Assembly: GCA_963741505.1 (NCBI GenBank) | Contig: CAVUIJ010000006.1 | Coordinates: 186,001-250,000 of the forward strand | Source: JAKFWF01 sp963741505 | GTDB lineage: Bacteria > Pseudomonadota > Alphaproteobacteria > Rhizobiales > Hyphomicrobiaceae | Direction: 5' to 3' | DNA length: 64,000 nt | Shown: positions 35,984 to 46,280 of the stretch, piece after piece | Layout: each line of letters opens with the position of its first letter | How positions within the stretch are numbered: the first letter of the stretch is position 1 | Position numbers and translations under genes: made by a program | The notes under the pieces: model-generated | What the model was told of the DNA's origin: nothing | The model's database searches: none | Seen by the model: the letters and a program-made list of their open reading frames with translations, nothing else

Positions 35984-37050
35984 GTGTCGGTGTTCGAACG
36001 GTATCTCACGCTCTGGGTCGCTCTTTGCATTGCCGTCGGTGTCGCGCTTGGCTGGCTGCTGCCCGGATTGTTCGAGGCAATCGGAGCCGCCGAGGTTGCC
36101 AAGGTCAACATACCGATCGCTATTCTGATCTGGCTGATGATCATTCCGATGCTGGTCAAGATCGACTTCGCCGCGCTCTCGCGGGTCAAGGAGCATTGGC
36201 GCGGCATCGGCGTCACGCTCTTTATCAACTGGGCGGTCAAGCCGTTCTCGATGGCGCTCTTGGGATGGATCTTCATCGGCTGGCTGTTCAGGCCATACCT
36301 GCCGGCCGACCAGATCAACAGCTACATCGCCGGGCTGATCCTGTTGGCGGCGGCCCCCTGCACCGCAATGGTATTCGTCTGGAGCAACCTCTCGGACGGC
36401 GAGCCGCATTTCACCTTGAGCCAGGTCGCGCTCAACGATGTCATCATGGTTTTCGCATTCGCGCCGATCGTTGCCCTCTTGCTTGGCCTGTCGGCAATCA
36501 CCGTGCCGTGGCAGACGCTGCTGCTCTCGGTCGTCCTCTACATCGTTGTTCCGGTGATCCTGGCGCAGATTGTCCGCCGATCGGTCGTCGCCGGCAACGG
36601 GCGAGGCGGCATTGGCGGCACTGCTCGCCCGCTTGCAGCCGCTCTCGCTCGTCGCGCTGCTTGACGACGCTCGTCCTGTTGTTCGGTTTCCAGGGCAGGC
36701 AGATCCTGGCCCAACCGCTGATCATCGCGATGCTGGCCGTTCCGATCCTGATCCAGGTGTATTTCAATTCTGGCCTGGCCTATCTCCTGAACCGGGCCGC
36801 AGGCGAGGCGCATTGCGTCGCCGCGCCCTCGGCCCTCATCGGCGCCAGCAACTTTTTCGAATTGGCAGTTGCCGCCGCCATCAGCCTGTTCGGTTTTGAC
36901 TCGGGAGCCGCGCTCGCCACGGTCGTGGGCGTTCTTATCGAAGTACCCGTCATGTTGTCGGTCGTGAAGATCGTGAATGCGACGCGCGGCTGGTACGAGG
37001 CCGGTAAGGCTGTCAGGCAAAATTCCAAGACGCCCCGTTCGGTGCACTGA
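35984..37050 (+). pseudogene. ACR3-type arsenite efflux transporter homologue, two frameshifts
   Basis: About 355 residues of the ACR3/bile-acid-sodium-symporter family from the GTG at 35984 (AAAGGAAGGAA upstream). Frame 1 covers TLWVALCIAVGVALGWLLPG, the AKVNIPIAILIWLMIIPML helix and the family motif AAPCTAMVFVWSNLSDG with its conserved Cys. A shift near 36598 gives EAALAALLARLQPLSLVALL, and a second near 36662 gives TLVLLFGFQGRQILAQPLI to the end. About ten membrane helices are seen. The family exports arsenite. No arsR or arsC lies beside it, which is unusual; the Crp/Fnr gene follows. Confidence 0.75.
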
Positions 37051-37123
37051 CCGGGTATCTGTCTTCCCGCCATATGCTGGTAAGATTGGACTGCCGAGGT
37101 GTCGCGCAGTTGGAGCTTCGTTC

Positions 37124-37822
37124 ATGGCGGCGACCCCGGTTCGGACACTGCGCGGAGTGTCTCTGCTGCGAGGGCTATCGGTTGATGCCCTGGCCGAACT
37201 CGAACAGACGTGCGTCTGGCGCCGCCTCGCGGCCGGCCGGGCGCTGATCGGTCACGACGATCCATCGGATGACGTGTTCTTCCTGGTCGAAGGCAGCTTG
37301 CGCGTCATCATCTATGCGCCGAACGGCCGTGCTGTGCTGTTCCGGTCGATGGGACCGGGCGGCGTGATCGGCGAGCTGTCAGCGATCGACGGCAAGCCGC
37401 GCTCGGCAAGCGTCGAAGCGGCAAGTGCGGCGCTGGTGGCGCAGCTTGGCGGCCGGGCCTTTCGCGCCCTGGTCGAGCGCGAGCCGTCGGTGGCCCTGGC
37501 ACTGCTGCACCAGTCGATCGCCTACGTGCGGGAGCTGTCCGGCCGCATCTACGCCTTCAGCTCGCTCGCCGTCGGCAATCGCATCCAGGCCGAGTTGCTG
37601 CGCATCGGCCGCGAATGCGAACCAACAGGCAACGTTGCCGTGATCGAGCCGTCACCGCGTCACGCCGATATCGCCAACCGAATCGCGACGCATCGCGAGG
37701 CGGTATCACGCGAGCTGAGCAGGCTCTCGCGAGACGGCCTGTTGCTACGCCGCGGCAAGGCGCTCGTGATCACCGATCTTGAGCGCCTGCAGCGACTGGT
37801 CGAACACGCATCGACGCTCTAG
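37124..37822 (+). CDS. Crp/Fnr family transcriptional regulator
   Basis: 232 residues from the ATG at 37124. A cyclic-nucleotide-binding-type beta roll spans about 15-130 (DDVFFLVEGSLRVIIYAPNG; FRSMGPGGVIGELSAIDGKP resembles the phosphate-binding cassette with the GE pair and RSAS end). A dimer helix follows, then a C-terminal winged helix HADIANRIATHREAVSRELS and RLSRDGLLLRRG (about 176-212). No Fnr-type cysteine cluster is present, so oxygen sensing by Fe-S is unlikely. The cassette could bind cAMP or cGMP, notable because an adenylate-cyclase-domain protein is encoded 8.5 kb downstream in the next operon. Confidence 0.85.
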   Translation: MAATPVRTLRGVSLLRGLSVDALAELEQTCVWRRLAAGRALIGHDDPSDDVFFLVEGSLRVIIYAPNGRAVLFRSMGPGGVIGELSAIDGKPRSASVEAASAALVAQLGGRAFRALVEREPSVALALLHQSIAYVRELSGRIYAFSSLAVGNRIQAELLRIGRECEPTGNVAVIEPSPRHADIANRIATHREAVSRELSRLSRDGLLLRRGKALVITDLERLQRLVEHASTL

Positions 37823-37909
37823 CGGCCGCGGATTTGTGACAATTCCCACATCGCAGGCCGGCTGTTACTAGTAGTCTCAGGATTGATTTCGCCATTTCGA
37901 GTTCCAATC

Positions 37910-38980
37910 ATGCCAGGCAGCTACCGACGTCGGCGACCGGGCTGGGCATTTTTCGTCGGGGGCAGCGCCGTCCACGCGTGGGCCTCCTGTGTGATCAACC
38001 GGACTGCGGGCGCAGTGGCCTTCGCCTGCGCGACCATGGCTGCGTGCATGCTTTGCTATCCGGTCCCAGCCGCAGCCCAGCACGGCAGCCGGTCGCTGCC
38101 CTTGATCGGCTGGTTGCGGATCGCTGTCCCCGAGCAGGAAGCGGGCAAGCCATTGCGCCAGGCGCTGGCGGCCCACGGCCTTGTCAGCGGTGAAAAGATA
38201 CGCTTTGAGATCCGCAGCGCCGAAGGCCAGATCGAGCGTTTCCCGGCACTCGCCGAAGCCTTGGTCCGCGACGGCGCCAAGATCATTGTATCATTCGGGC
38301 CCGATGCCACCCGCGCTGCGATGGCGGCGACAAAGACGATCCCGATCGTGGCGGTTTCGGCATTCGTCGAGGAGGGTCTTGTCAGCCAGCTTTCCCGTCC
38401 CGCCGGCAACTTGACCGGGGTCAGCATTCTCGTAAACGAGCTTGATCCCAAGAAACTCGAGGTCCTGAAGGAACTGCTGCCGGAGACAAGTCACGTCGCG
38501 GTGCTCAACGATGCGGCGACAAGGATCCCCGAACGCCCCGCAGCGATGGCCGCCGCGGCCGACCAGCTGCGCCTCAAGTTGACGACCCAAAGCGTCACCG
38601 CGCCGGCGGAATTCGAAGCCGCATTTCAGAGCTTCCGCGCGGCCGCAGCTACAGCCCTGGCCATCAACTCGTCGACACTGTTTGCGACGATGCGCTCGCA
38701 GCTTGGAGCGCTGTCGTCGAAGTACCGGCTTCCGGCGATCTGCCAGTGGCGCGAGATGGTCGAGTCGGGGTGTCTCGCCAGCTATGGACCTACCCAAAAG
38801 GAAATGTTCGAGCTGGTGGCCGACTATGTTGCTCGTGTTCTTGCTGGTGCCCGGCCGGAAAGCCTGCCGATCGTCCAGCCACGCCGGTTCGAGCTGGTGA
38901 TAAACCAGAAAGTTGCCCGGGAGATGGGCCTGACGATCCCGCAGCGCATGCTCGACCGCGCCGACGAGGTGATCGAATGA
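37910..38980 (+). CDS. ABC-type substrate-binding protein, COG2984-like, tandem copy 1
   Basis: About 356 residues from the ATG at 37910; a GTG at 37991 would leave a neater 30-residue signal peptide (AFACATMAACMLCYPVPAAA). The start is thus uncertain, with no strong ribosome-binding site for either. The mature protein is a periplasmic-binding-protein-like domain of the uncharacterised COG2984 (TrpX-like) group: PLIGWLRIAVPEQEAGKPLR, SRPAGNLTGVSILVNELDPK and a C-terminal block ending RADEVIE. It is first of five tandem paralogues. Its stop overlaps copy 2 as ATGA (38977-38980). No permease or ATPase accompanies it. Confidence 0.8.
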   Translation: MPGSYRRRRPGWAFFVGGSAVHAWASCVINRTAGAVAFACATMAACMLCYPVPAAAQHGSRSLPLIGWLRIAVPEQEAGKPLRQALAAHGLVSGEKIRFEIRSAEGQIERFPALAEALVRDGAKIIVSFGPDATRAAMAATKTIPIVAVSAFVEEGLVSQLSRPAGNLTGVSILVNELDPKKLEVLKELLPETSHVAVLNDAATRIPERPAAMAAAADQLRLKLTTQSVTAPAEFEAAFQSFRAAAATALAINSSTLFATMRSQLGALSSKYRLPAICQWREMVESGCLASYGPTQKEMFELVADYVARVLAGARPESLPIVQPRRFELVINQKVAREMGLTIPQRMLDRADEVIE

Positions 38981-39957
38981 ACCGGCGAGGATTCATCACG
39001 GTTGCAGCAGCGGCGGCGATGCCGCCTCGAATCGCTTACGGCCAGCAGGCCGGACTACCGATAGTAGGATTTCTGAGCAGTACCCAGGCGGCACCACTCG
39101 GCAACTCGTTGGCAGCCTTGAAGCTTGGCTTGCGGCAGGAGGGGTTGGTCGAGCATCAAACTGTCGCGATCGAATATCGATGGGCCGATAATCAATACGA
39201 GCGGCTGGCCGATTTGACGGCCGATCTCATCCGCCGGCAGGTATCAGTGATCGTGGCGGCGGGCGGCACCGTGACCCCACTTGTTGCCAAAGCCGCGACT
39301 GCAACTGTTCCGATCGTGTTCACCGGCGTCTCCGATCCGGTCCGGGCCGGATTGGTTGCCAGCTTGAGCAGACCAGGGGGCAACGTTACTGGTGTCAGCG
39401 TTCTTGGCATCCAACTCGATGCCAAGCGGCTTGAATTGATGAGCGTCGTTATCCCGGGCACCGGCCTCATCGGGGTACTCTACAACCCCAACAATCCGGC
39501 AAGCGAAAGCCAGACGTCGGGAATTCAGGCGGCGGCGCTTGCGATCGGCCGTGAAGTGGTGCTGCTGCCTGCAAGCTTGGATGCCGACCTCACCGCAGCC
39601 GTTGCCGGTCTCACCGAGCGCGGCGGCCGCGCCCTCGTCGTAGCGGCCGATCCGCTGTTCGTCAGCCGCCGCGAGCAATTGGTGGAGCTCACTGCCCGCC
39701 ACGCCTTGCCGGCGATCTACCAGTGGCGCGAATTCGTCGAAGTCGGCGGCCTCATGAGCTACGGCCCGAGCCTGGAGGACGCCTATCAGCAGGCCGGCAG
39801 GTATGCCGGCCGCATTATCAAAGGCGAGAAGCCGTCCGAATTACCGGTCATCCAGTCATCCCGCATCGATCTGGTGCTCAACATGTCGACCGCCAAGTCG
39901 CTGGGGATCGTGTTTCCGCAGTCGATCATCCTGCGTGCCAGCGAGGTGGTGGAGTGA
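38977..39957 (+). CDS. ABC-type substrate-binding protein, COG2984-like, tandem copy 2
   Basis: 326 residues with a signal peptide starting MNRRGFITVAAAAAMPP (twin Arg, Tat-like, ending AYGQQ). The fold blocks are LPIVGFLSSTQAAPLGNSLA, GLRQEGLVEHQTVAIEYRWA, PIVFTGVSDPVRAGLVASLS, RPGGNVTGVSVLGIQLDAKR and IYQWREFVEVGGLMSYGPS. It is the cleanest intact member of the array and shows the family's normal length. It overlaps copy 1 (ATGA) and copy 3 (TGATG at 39955-39959). Ligand unknown; members elsewhere bind aromatic amino acids or other small organics. Confidence 0.9.
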   Translation: MNRRGFITVAAAAAMPPRIAYGQQAGLPIVGFLSSTQAAPLGNSLAALKLGLRQEGLVEHQTVAIEYRWADNQYERLADLTADLIRRQVSVIVAAGGTVTPLVAKAATATVPIVFTGVSDPVRAGLVASLSRPGGNVTGVSVLGIQLDAKRLELMSVVIPGTGLIGVLYNPNNPASESQTSGIQAAALAIGREVVLLPASLDADLTAAVAGLTERGGRALVVAADPLFVSRREQLVELTARHALPAIYQWREFVEVGGLMSYGPSLEDAYQQAGRYAGRIIKGEKPSELPVIQSSRIDLVLNMSTAKSLGIVFPQSIILRASEVVE

Positions 39958-40939
39958 TGCTTCGGCGGCAACTGGTGGCTGGAATACTCGGTTTTGCCGG
40001 CATGCCAAAATTTGCCGGAGCGCAAACCGCGCGCCCGGCAGGCAAGATCGGCTACCTGCATCCAGTCACCATCAACCCGGATCACATCACCATTTCGATT
40101 CTGCAGCAGGCGTGGCAGCGGCTTGGCTATGTCGAGGGCCAAAGCGTGATGGCACGCTCGGCGCAAGGCGACCTGCAACGCTTTGCCGCAACTCGTCACG
40201 GAGCTGATCGCGCAGGGCGCAGGCGTGCTGATCGTGGTCGGCGCCGACGCTGTCCGAGCGGCTGCACGCACCACAAAAACCACCCCGATCGTCGCCATCG
40301 ATCATGGAGACCGATCCGGTCAGCACCGGACTTGTCGCCAGCCTATGCCCGACCCGGCGGCAATGTCACCGGGCTGTTCCTCGATCTGCCGTCGCTGGCG
40401 ACGAAGTGGATCGAACTGCTGCGCGAGGCGGCACCCGGGTTGCAGCGCATTGCGCTCGCCTGGCAGCCGTCGACGGCGAGGGAACAGTTGGACATCGCAG
40501 CTCGCTGCCGGCGCGAGCTTGCCGATCGGGGCCAGCGTCCTCGAAATCGGCCGCCACCGGACGACTTCGACGCCAAGTTCGCCCATGCTTGGCCAGCGAC
40601 AAGCCGACCGGCATCGTTCAGCTCACTTTCCCCGGCATTACAACAGTCGCGCCGAACATTCGCGGCGGCGGCCGAACGGCAGGGCTGCCGACAATCACCT
40701 TCCTGCGCGCCGCCGCCGAAGGGTGGTGTCATGATGAGCTACGGGTCCCACTCCAGGAGACCTATTTTCCGCGCGCCGTCGAGATCGCCGACAAGATCCT
40801 GCGCGGTGAAAAAGTCGGCGACATTCCGATTGAGCGGCCGGCGAAATTCGAGCTGGTGGTCAACCTCAAGACCGCCAAGGCGCTCGGCCTCGCCATCCCG
40901 CCCTCGATCCTCGCCCTCGCCGACGAGGTGATCGAATGA
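39957..40939 (+). pseudogene. ABC-type substrate-binding protein, tandem copy 3, many frame breaks
   Basis: 983 bases, normal length for the family, but the matching sequence switches frame roughly seven times. The parts in order are a signal peptide (LRRQLVAGILGFAGMPKFAG), AWQRLGYVEGQSVM, LVTELIAQGAGVLIVVGADA, TDPVSTGLVASL, RPGGNVTGLFLDLPSLATKW, LTFPGITTVAPNIRGGG, MMSYGS and ETYFPRAVEIADKILRGEKV to RPAKFELVVNLKTAKALGL. No internal stop is needed in the best path. The stop overlaps copy 4 (ATGA). This pattern (indels only, conserved residues) suggests base-calling or assembly errors, though decay cannot be excluded. Confidence 0.75.
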
Positions 40940-41938
40940 GACGTCGGCAATTCATCGCTGGCATTGCAGGCGCGGTCACAGCCTGGCCGCGGGGTGTCCG
41001 GGCTCAATCCGCCAGCAAGGTCCATCGCGTCGGATTTGTCCTGACGACAGCCCGCGCCGCGGAAATGACTGGGCCGGAGCCGGTCAATCCCAACGCCCGC
41101 GCCTTTGTGCAGGGAATGCGTGCACTCGGCTACGTCGAAGGCCAAAACCTCATCGTGGAACGGCGGTCGGCGGAGGGCAACTTCGACCGGCTCGGAGAGA
41201 TCGTGACCGAGCTGGTCTCGCGGAATTCAGATGTGATCGTGTCCGCCGGCAACGAATTGGCTCTGCGGGCAAAGCGGATGGCCCCGGCCATGCCGGTGGT
41301 TTTCGTGAACAGCAGCGATCCCGTCGCCGCGGGACTTGCGGATCGTCTTTCACAGCCGGGCGGCAACATCACTGGCTTGACCGGCAGTACAGGCCCGGAA
41401 TTCGAAGCCAAACGGCTGCAATGGCTCAAGGACACCGTGCCCGGGGCGAGCCGTGTCGCATTCCTTGGCACACGCGGCGACTGGGAGAACGACGAAGGCA
41501 CGAGCGTGCGGGCAGCAGCACGAGTGCTCGACATGACGATGATCCTGGCGGAGCACACGCCGACCAATTTTGCCGACGCCGTGGCGCTTGCTCGCCCGCG
41601 AGCGGCCCCATGCCGTCTTCGTTGCCAGGCGCCCCGGCACCTACGCCAACCGCAAGACCATCGTCGACTTCGCGGTCAATCAACGCTTGCCCGGCATCTA
41701 CCCCTACCGCGAGTTCGTCGAAGCCGGCGGGCTGATGTCCTATGGCGCGAGCCTCTCCGACCTTTACCGTCGCGCCGCCGGTTACGTCGACAAGATCCTG
41801 AAAGGCGCGAGGCCGGGCGATCTACCCGTCGAGCAACCGACGAAATACGAGCTGGTGGTCAATCAGAACGCCGCGAGACTGCTTGGGCTGACGATCCCGC
41901 CCTCGATCCTCGCCCTCGCCGACGAGGTGATCGAATGA
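40895..41938 (+). repeat. 45-base identical 3' ends of SBP copies 3 and 4 (and 21-base ends in copies 1 and 5)
   Basis: Bases 40895-40939 and 41894-41938 are identical over 45 positions, including the stop codon. The last 21 bases are also shared by copy 1 (38960-38980) and copy 5 (42918-42938), each time forming the ATGA junction with the next gene. Copy 2 differs. This is direct evidence of tandem duplication or later gene conversion. Confidence 0.8.
40936..41938 (+). pseudogene. ABC-type substrate-binding protein, tandem copy 4, one frame break
   Basis: From the ATG at 40936: signal peptide RRRQFIAGIAGAVTAWPRGV (twin Arg), RVGFVLTTARAAEMTGPEPV, VQGMRALGYVEGQNLIVERR, PVVFVNSSDPVAAGLADRLS and QPGGNITGLTGSTGPEFEAK. 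Near 41590 the frame shifts. The rest is ERPHAVFVARRPGTYANRKT, YREFVEAGGLMSYGASLSDL and a C-terminal block ending LALADEVIE at 41938. The last 45 bases are identical to the end of copy 3. It is otherwise a normal family member of about 333 residues. Its stop overlaps copy 5 (ATGA at 41935-41938). Confidence 0.8.
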
Positions 41939-42938
41939 TCGATCGGCGCCAACTGGTATCCGGCTCTGGTGCGGCATCGTGGCGATCGCCGCCGCTGGCG
42001 CACTAGGCGCAGCAAGCCGGATCGATGCGGCGCGATCGGCTCTGGTCCCCTCCGAGCACGATCCGGAATGGACGCCCACTTCGCATGCCTTCCGGCAGAC
42101 GGACTGCGAGACACTGGGATGGTCGGGCAGGGGCGCAGTTCCGCATCGACGGCCGCGATACGCCGGTCGGCGACAGGTGGACGGCGTGCGCCAAGAGCTG
42201 ATCGCGCCAGGCGGCCTGACTGCTCCTGGATATTCGTGGTTGATGGATCGCCGGCGCGCGGCGGGAGAGTGGCGCACGTATGCCGATCGTGGTCGCGGGC
42301 GTCTAGCCGACCCGATCGGCGCTGGCTTCATCGCGAGCTGGCGCGACCGGGCGGCAATGTCACCGGGCTTCACCACATGGAAGCCAGCTCGCTGGCAAAT
42401 GGCTACGAGATGTTGCAGCGAGATCGCTCCCGGCTCGAGCGCGCCGCGGTGTTGGCCAACCGCAATGACCAGCAACTCTGATTACTGTCTTCGCACGACC
42501 GGGGCATCGGCGTCGACGCTCGCGCATCGAGCGTCGCACCATCCGGTCGAGCCGCCGACGGATATCGAGCGCGTCGATCAAGAGTGTCGCGGCCACCTGC
42601 GGCGGCCTGGTCGTGCTGCCGGACGCCACCGCGAACGTCGCATCGCGAGCTGATCGTCGCGGCTCGCGGCCGCGGCACCGGCTTCCGGCGATGTATCCGC
42701 TGCGCGTATTTCGTCACGGCCGGCGGATCTGATGTCCTACGGTACCGACCGGGCCGATAGTTCCGCCAGGTCGGCCGATTATGTCGACAAGATCCTCAGC
42801 GGCGCCAAGCCCGCGCGACCTTCCGATCCAGCGGCCGACCAAGTTCGAAATCGTCGTCAACCTGAAGACCGCGCAAGGCGCTCGGCCTCACGCGTGCCGC
42901 CATCGATTCTGCTCCGCGCCGACGAGGTGATCGAATGA
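41935..42938 (+). pseudogene. ABC-type substrate-binding protein, tandem copy 5, heavily frame-broken
   Basis: 1004 bases, the same length as copy 4, beginning IDRRQLVSGSG and ending PPSILLRADEVIE. Between these ends family sequence is found only in short runs in alternating frames: ALGAASRIDAARSALVPSEH, a PIVVAGV-like strand, ADPIGAGFI, PGGNVTGLHHMEAS, LMSYGTDRADS and YVDKILSGAKP. At least eight single-base shifts are required. The normal length and recognisable blocks imply many small indels rather than loss of pieces. Its stop overlaps the histidine kinase start (ATGA at 42935-42938). Confidence 0.7.
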
Positions 42939-45907
42939 CGGCCGCTGGCGACCTTGCAGGTCGGATGCGGCACGGGCTCGCCGAATTCGTGGCAGCGCGC
43001 CAAGGGGCGGCTGTTCCGCAAGTACGCGGCGCTGCTGGTCGCGCTCGTCGGCAGTGCGCTGGTGATCAGCGCCGCGATCGAAATCCGTACTACTCCTACG
43101 AGGAAAACCGCGCCGCGCTCGTCGCCATCCAGCGCGAGAAGGCGATCGGCGCTGCGACGGTCATCGAGCAGTTCGTCAAGGAAATCGAGGGCCAGGTCGG
43201 CTGGACCACCCATGCCACCTTCGTCACCGGCCAGAGCGGCGCCGAGCAGCGGCGGTTCGATTTCCTGCGGCTGCTGCGCCAGGCGCCAGCCATCACCGAG
43301 GTCGCCTATCTCGATGCCCAGGGCCGTGAGCAGCTGCGTGTTTCGCGGCTGTCCATGGACGTTGCCGGCAGCGGCGTCGATCGTTCGGGCGAGCTGCAAT
43401 TCCGCCAAGCGAAGGAACGCCGCCGGCACATGAGCGAGGTCTATTTCCGCAAGGAATCCGAACCGTACATGACGCTCAGCATCGCCGGCCCCGGACGCAA
43501 CTCGGGCGTAACGGTGGCCGAGGTCAATCTCAAGTTCATCTGGGATGTGATCTCCCGGATGAAGGTCGGCAAGGCCGGCGCGGCCTACGTCGTCGACAAC
43601 CGCGGCCTGCTGATCGCCCATCCCGACATCGGCCTCGTGCTGCGCAAGACCGACCTTTCGGCGTCGCCGCAGGTAGCGGCCGCCCGGTCGTCCCCGATGA
43701 CGAGCGGAACCGGCGCCGTGTTCCCGTCGATCGCACGTGATCCAACCGGCCGTGAAGTGCTGACGGCCTCGGCGCCGGTCGAGTCGCTGGGCTGGCACGT
43801 GTTCGTCGACCTGCCGACGTCGGAAGCGTTCGAGTCGCTCTACGCTTCGCTACTGCGCAGCGGGCTCGTGCTGCTCTCCGGCCTCGGGCTCGCGGCGTTG
43901 GCCGGCCTGTGGCTGGCGCAGCGGATGGTGGTGCCGATCCGCGCCCTGGCGAATGGCGCGGCCAAGATCGGCGCCGGCGACCTCGACCATCGCCTCGATA
44001 TCCGCACCGGCGACGAGGTCGAGACGCTGGCGACGGGCTTCAACGAGATGGGTGCGCGGCTGAAGGAATAGTATCAAGGGCTGGAACGCAAGGTCGAGGA
44101 GCGGACGCAGGAGCTGCAGAGTCGCTGGAGCATCAGACGGCAACGGCGGAAGTGCTTGGTGTGATTTCGCGCTCGCCCTACGATCTTCAGCCGGTGCTGG
44201 ATGCGATTGCTGCTACGCCGCGGAGGCTGTGCGGCTCCGACACGGACAACGATATGGAGGATGCGAGGGCGACGAGTATCGGCTGGCATCGTCGGTCGGC
44301 AGTTGACGACGCAACGTCAGATATTTTCTGCACAACCCCATTAGCCCTGGTCGCGGGTCGATCATTGGTCGCGTCGCGCTGGAAAACAAGACAATCCAAG
44401 TTCCGAACGTCGCTGCCGATCCGGAGCTCACCCTGCCCGCCGGCCAGCCCACGACCAAGCCACGGAACCGTAATGCTGGCGTTCCCCCTGTGCGCGAGGG
44501 CCGCCCGATCGGCGCCATTGGCTCATACCCGGAACACGAAAATTCCGTTTACCGATCAAGCAGATCGAGCTGGTCGAAACCTTCGCCGACCAGGCCGTCA
44601 TCGCCATCGAGAACACGCGGCTGTTCGAGGAGGTGCAGGCGCGAACGCGCGAGCTCGCGCGCTCGGTCAGTGAACTCGAAGCCCTGGGCGAAGTCGGCCG
44701 CGCGGTCAGCTCAACGCTCGATCTGGAGACCGTGCTCGAAACGGTGGTGGCGGAGGCGAGCGACCTGGGCGCCGCCGACGGCTGTGCGATTTTCCGGTAC
44801 AAGGAGAGCGACCGGACCTTCCGGCTGTGGCATGCTTCGGGCCTCGATCCGGAGCTGGAGGTGCAGGCGCGTGCGCTTAAGCTCAAGGCCGGCGAGACGG
44901 CGATGGGCAAGTCCATCCAACTGCGCGAGGCACTTCAGCTCGACGATCTCGCCGCCGGGCCCGACAACCCGCTGCGTCGCCTTGCGATTTCGGCCGGATT
45001 CAAGTCGGTGCTGTTCGTGCCGTTGGTCCGCGGCGAGCGCGCCTTCGGCGTGCTCGTGCTGCAGCGCAAGAAGCCCGGCGAATTCGATGCCGCGACGGTG
45101 TCGCTGCTCAAGACCTTCGCCAGCCAGTCGACGCTCGCCATCCAGAATGCCCGGCTGTTCCGCGAGGTCGAGGAGAAGGGCGAGCAACTCGCCATCGCCA
45201 GCCGGCACAAGTCGCAGTTCCTGGCCAATATGAGCCACGAATTGCGCACTCCGCTCAATGCCGTGCTGGGCTACACCGAACTCATCCAGGATGGCGTCTA
45301 TGGCGCCATGCCGCCGAAAGTCGACGCAGTCCTCGAACGCGTGCAGTCGAACGGCCGCCATCTGCTCGGGCTGATCAACGACGTGCTCGACCTGTCGAAG
45401 ATCGAGGCCGGGCAGTTGCAGCTCGGGATCGACGACTACTCGATGGCGAGCCTAGTGCACACCGTCGTCGCCGCCACCGAGCCGCTGGCGGCGGCAAAGA
45501 AGCTGCCGATCAAACTGGAGCTGCCGGCGCAGCTACCGCCGGCGCGGGGAGACGAGCGGCGCATCTCGCAAGTGTTGCTCAATCTGCTGGGTAACGCGAT
45601 AAAATTCACAGAGAGCGGGGAGATCCGGATTTCGGCTGGCGTCGAAGGCGACCATTTCGTCGTCTCGGTCGCCGATACCGGACCTGGAATTCCGGAAGCC
45701 GAGCAGGCCAAGATTTTCGAGGAGTTCCATCAGGTCGACAGCTCGAATACCAAGACCAAGGGCGGCACCGGCCTCGGCCTCGCCATTTCACGCCGGATCG
45801 TCGAGATGCATGGCGGCCGCATCTCGGTGGCCTCGGTCGTCGGTACCGGATCGAAATTCACCGTGGAGCTGCCGGTGGCAGTGCAACAACAGATTGGTGG
45901 GCCATGA
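42935..45907 (+). pseudogene. Sensor histidine kinase: Cache, HAMP, GAF, HisKA, HATPase; frame breaks and one stop
   Basis: A full-length kinase gene in pieces. An N-terminal membrane helix (KYAALLVALVGSALVISAAI) is in one frame. The periplasmic Cache/PDC domain (YYSYEENRAALVAIQREKAI to ASAPVESLGWHVFVDLP), second helix and HAMP (VVPIRALANGAAKIGAGDLD) follow in another. At 44069-44071 an in-frame TAG interrupts the linker. A first GAF domain (44100-44580) is scrambled by several shifts. From about 44633 the frame is clean: a GAF domain, HisKA with NMSHELRTPLNAVLGYTELI (H-box), then HATPase boxes NLLGNAIKF, VADTGPGIP and GGTGLGLAISRRI. The kinase should read a periplasmic signal, perhaps ligand-loaded SBPs encoded just upstream. 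Confidence 0.8.
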
Positions 45908-46278
45908 CCAAGCGCATTCTCATCGTCGAAGACCAGGAGGACAATCGTGCCATCCTGCGAGACCTGTTGGCCTCGGTCGGTTACGAGTTCATCGAAGCGG
46001 TCAACGGCGCCGAAGGCGTCGCGGCGGCCGAACGGGAGCGGCCCGATCTGATCCTGATGGACATTCAGCTGCCGCTGCTCGACGGCTACCAGGCGACCCG
46101 GCAGATCAGGCAGAACCCGGCGCTGCGCGAGGTCCCGATCATCGCCGTGACGTCCTATGCGCTGAGCGGCGACGAGACCAAAGCCTTGGCAGCCGGCTGC
46201 AACGCCTACGTGACCAAGCCGTACAGCCCGCGCCAGTTGCTCGCCAGGATCCGTGAATATCTGCCCAAGGAAGACTGA
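45904..46278 (+). CDS. Single-domain response regulator (DivK/CheY-like)
   Basis: 124 residues, a receiver domain alone. The acidic pair is VEDQED (8-13), the phospho-acceptor Asp53 sits in LILMDIQLP, the switch Ser/Thr in AVTSYAL, and the conserved Lys in VTKPYSPRQLL (about 104). It resembles DivK more than CheY in the MDIQLP and SYAL segments. Its ATG overlaps the kinase stop (45904-45907), so kinase and receiver are made together. The likely role is to shuttle phosphate from the kinase to a phosphotransferase or to modulate the next protein. Confidence 0.9.
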   Translation: MTKRILIVEDQEDNRAILRDLLASVGYEFIEAVNGAEGVAAAERERPDLILMDIQLPLLDGYQATRQIRQNPALREVPIIAVTSYALSGDETKALAAGCNAYVTKPYSPRQLLARIREYLPKED

Positions 46279-46280
46279 CG

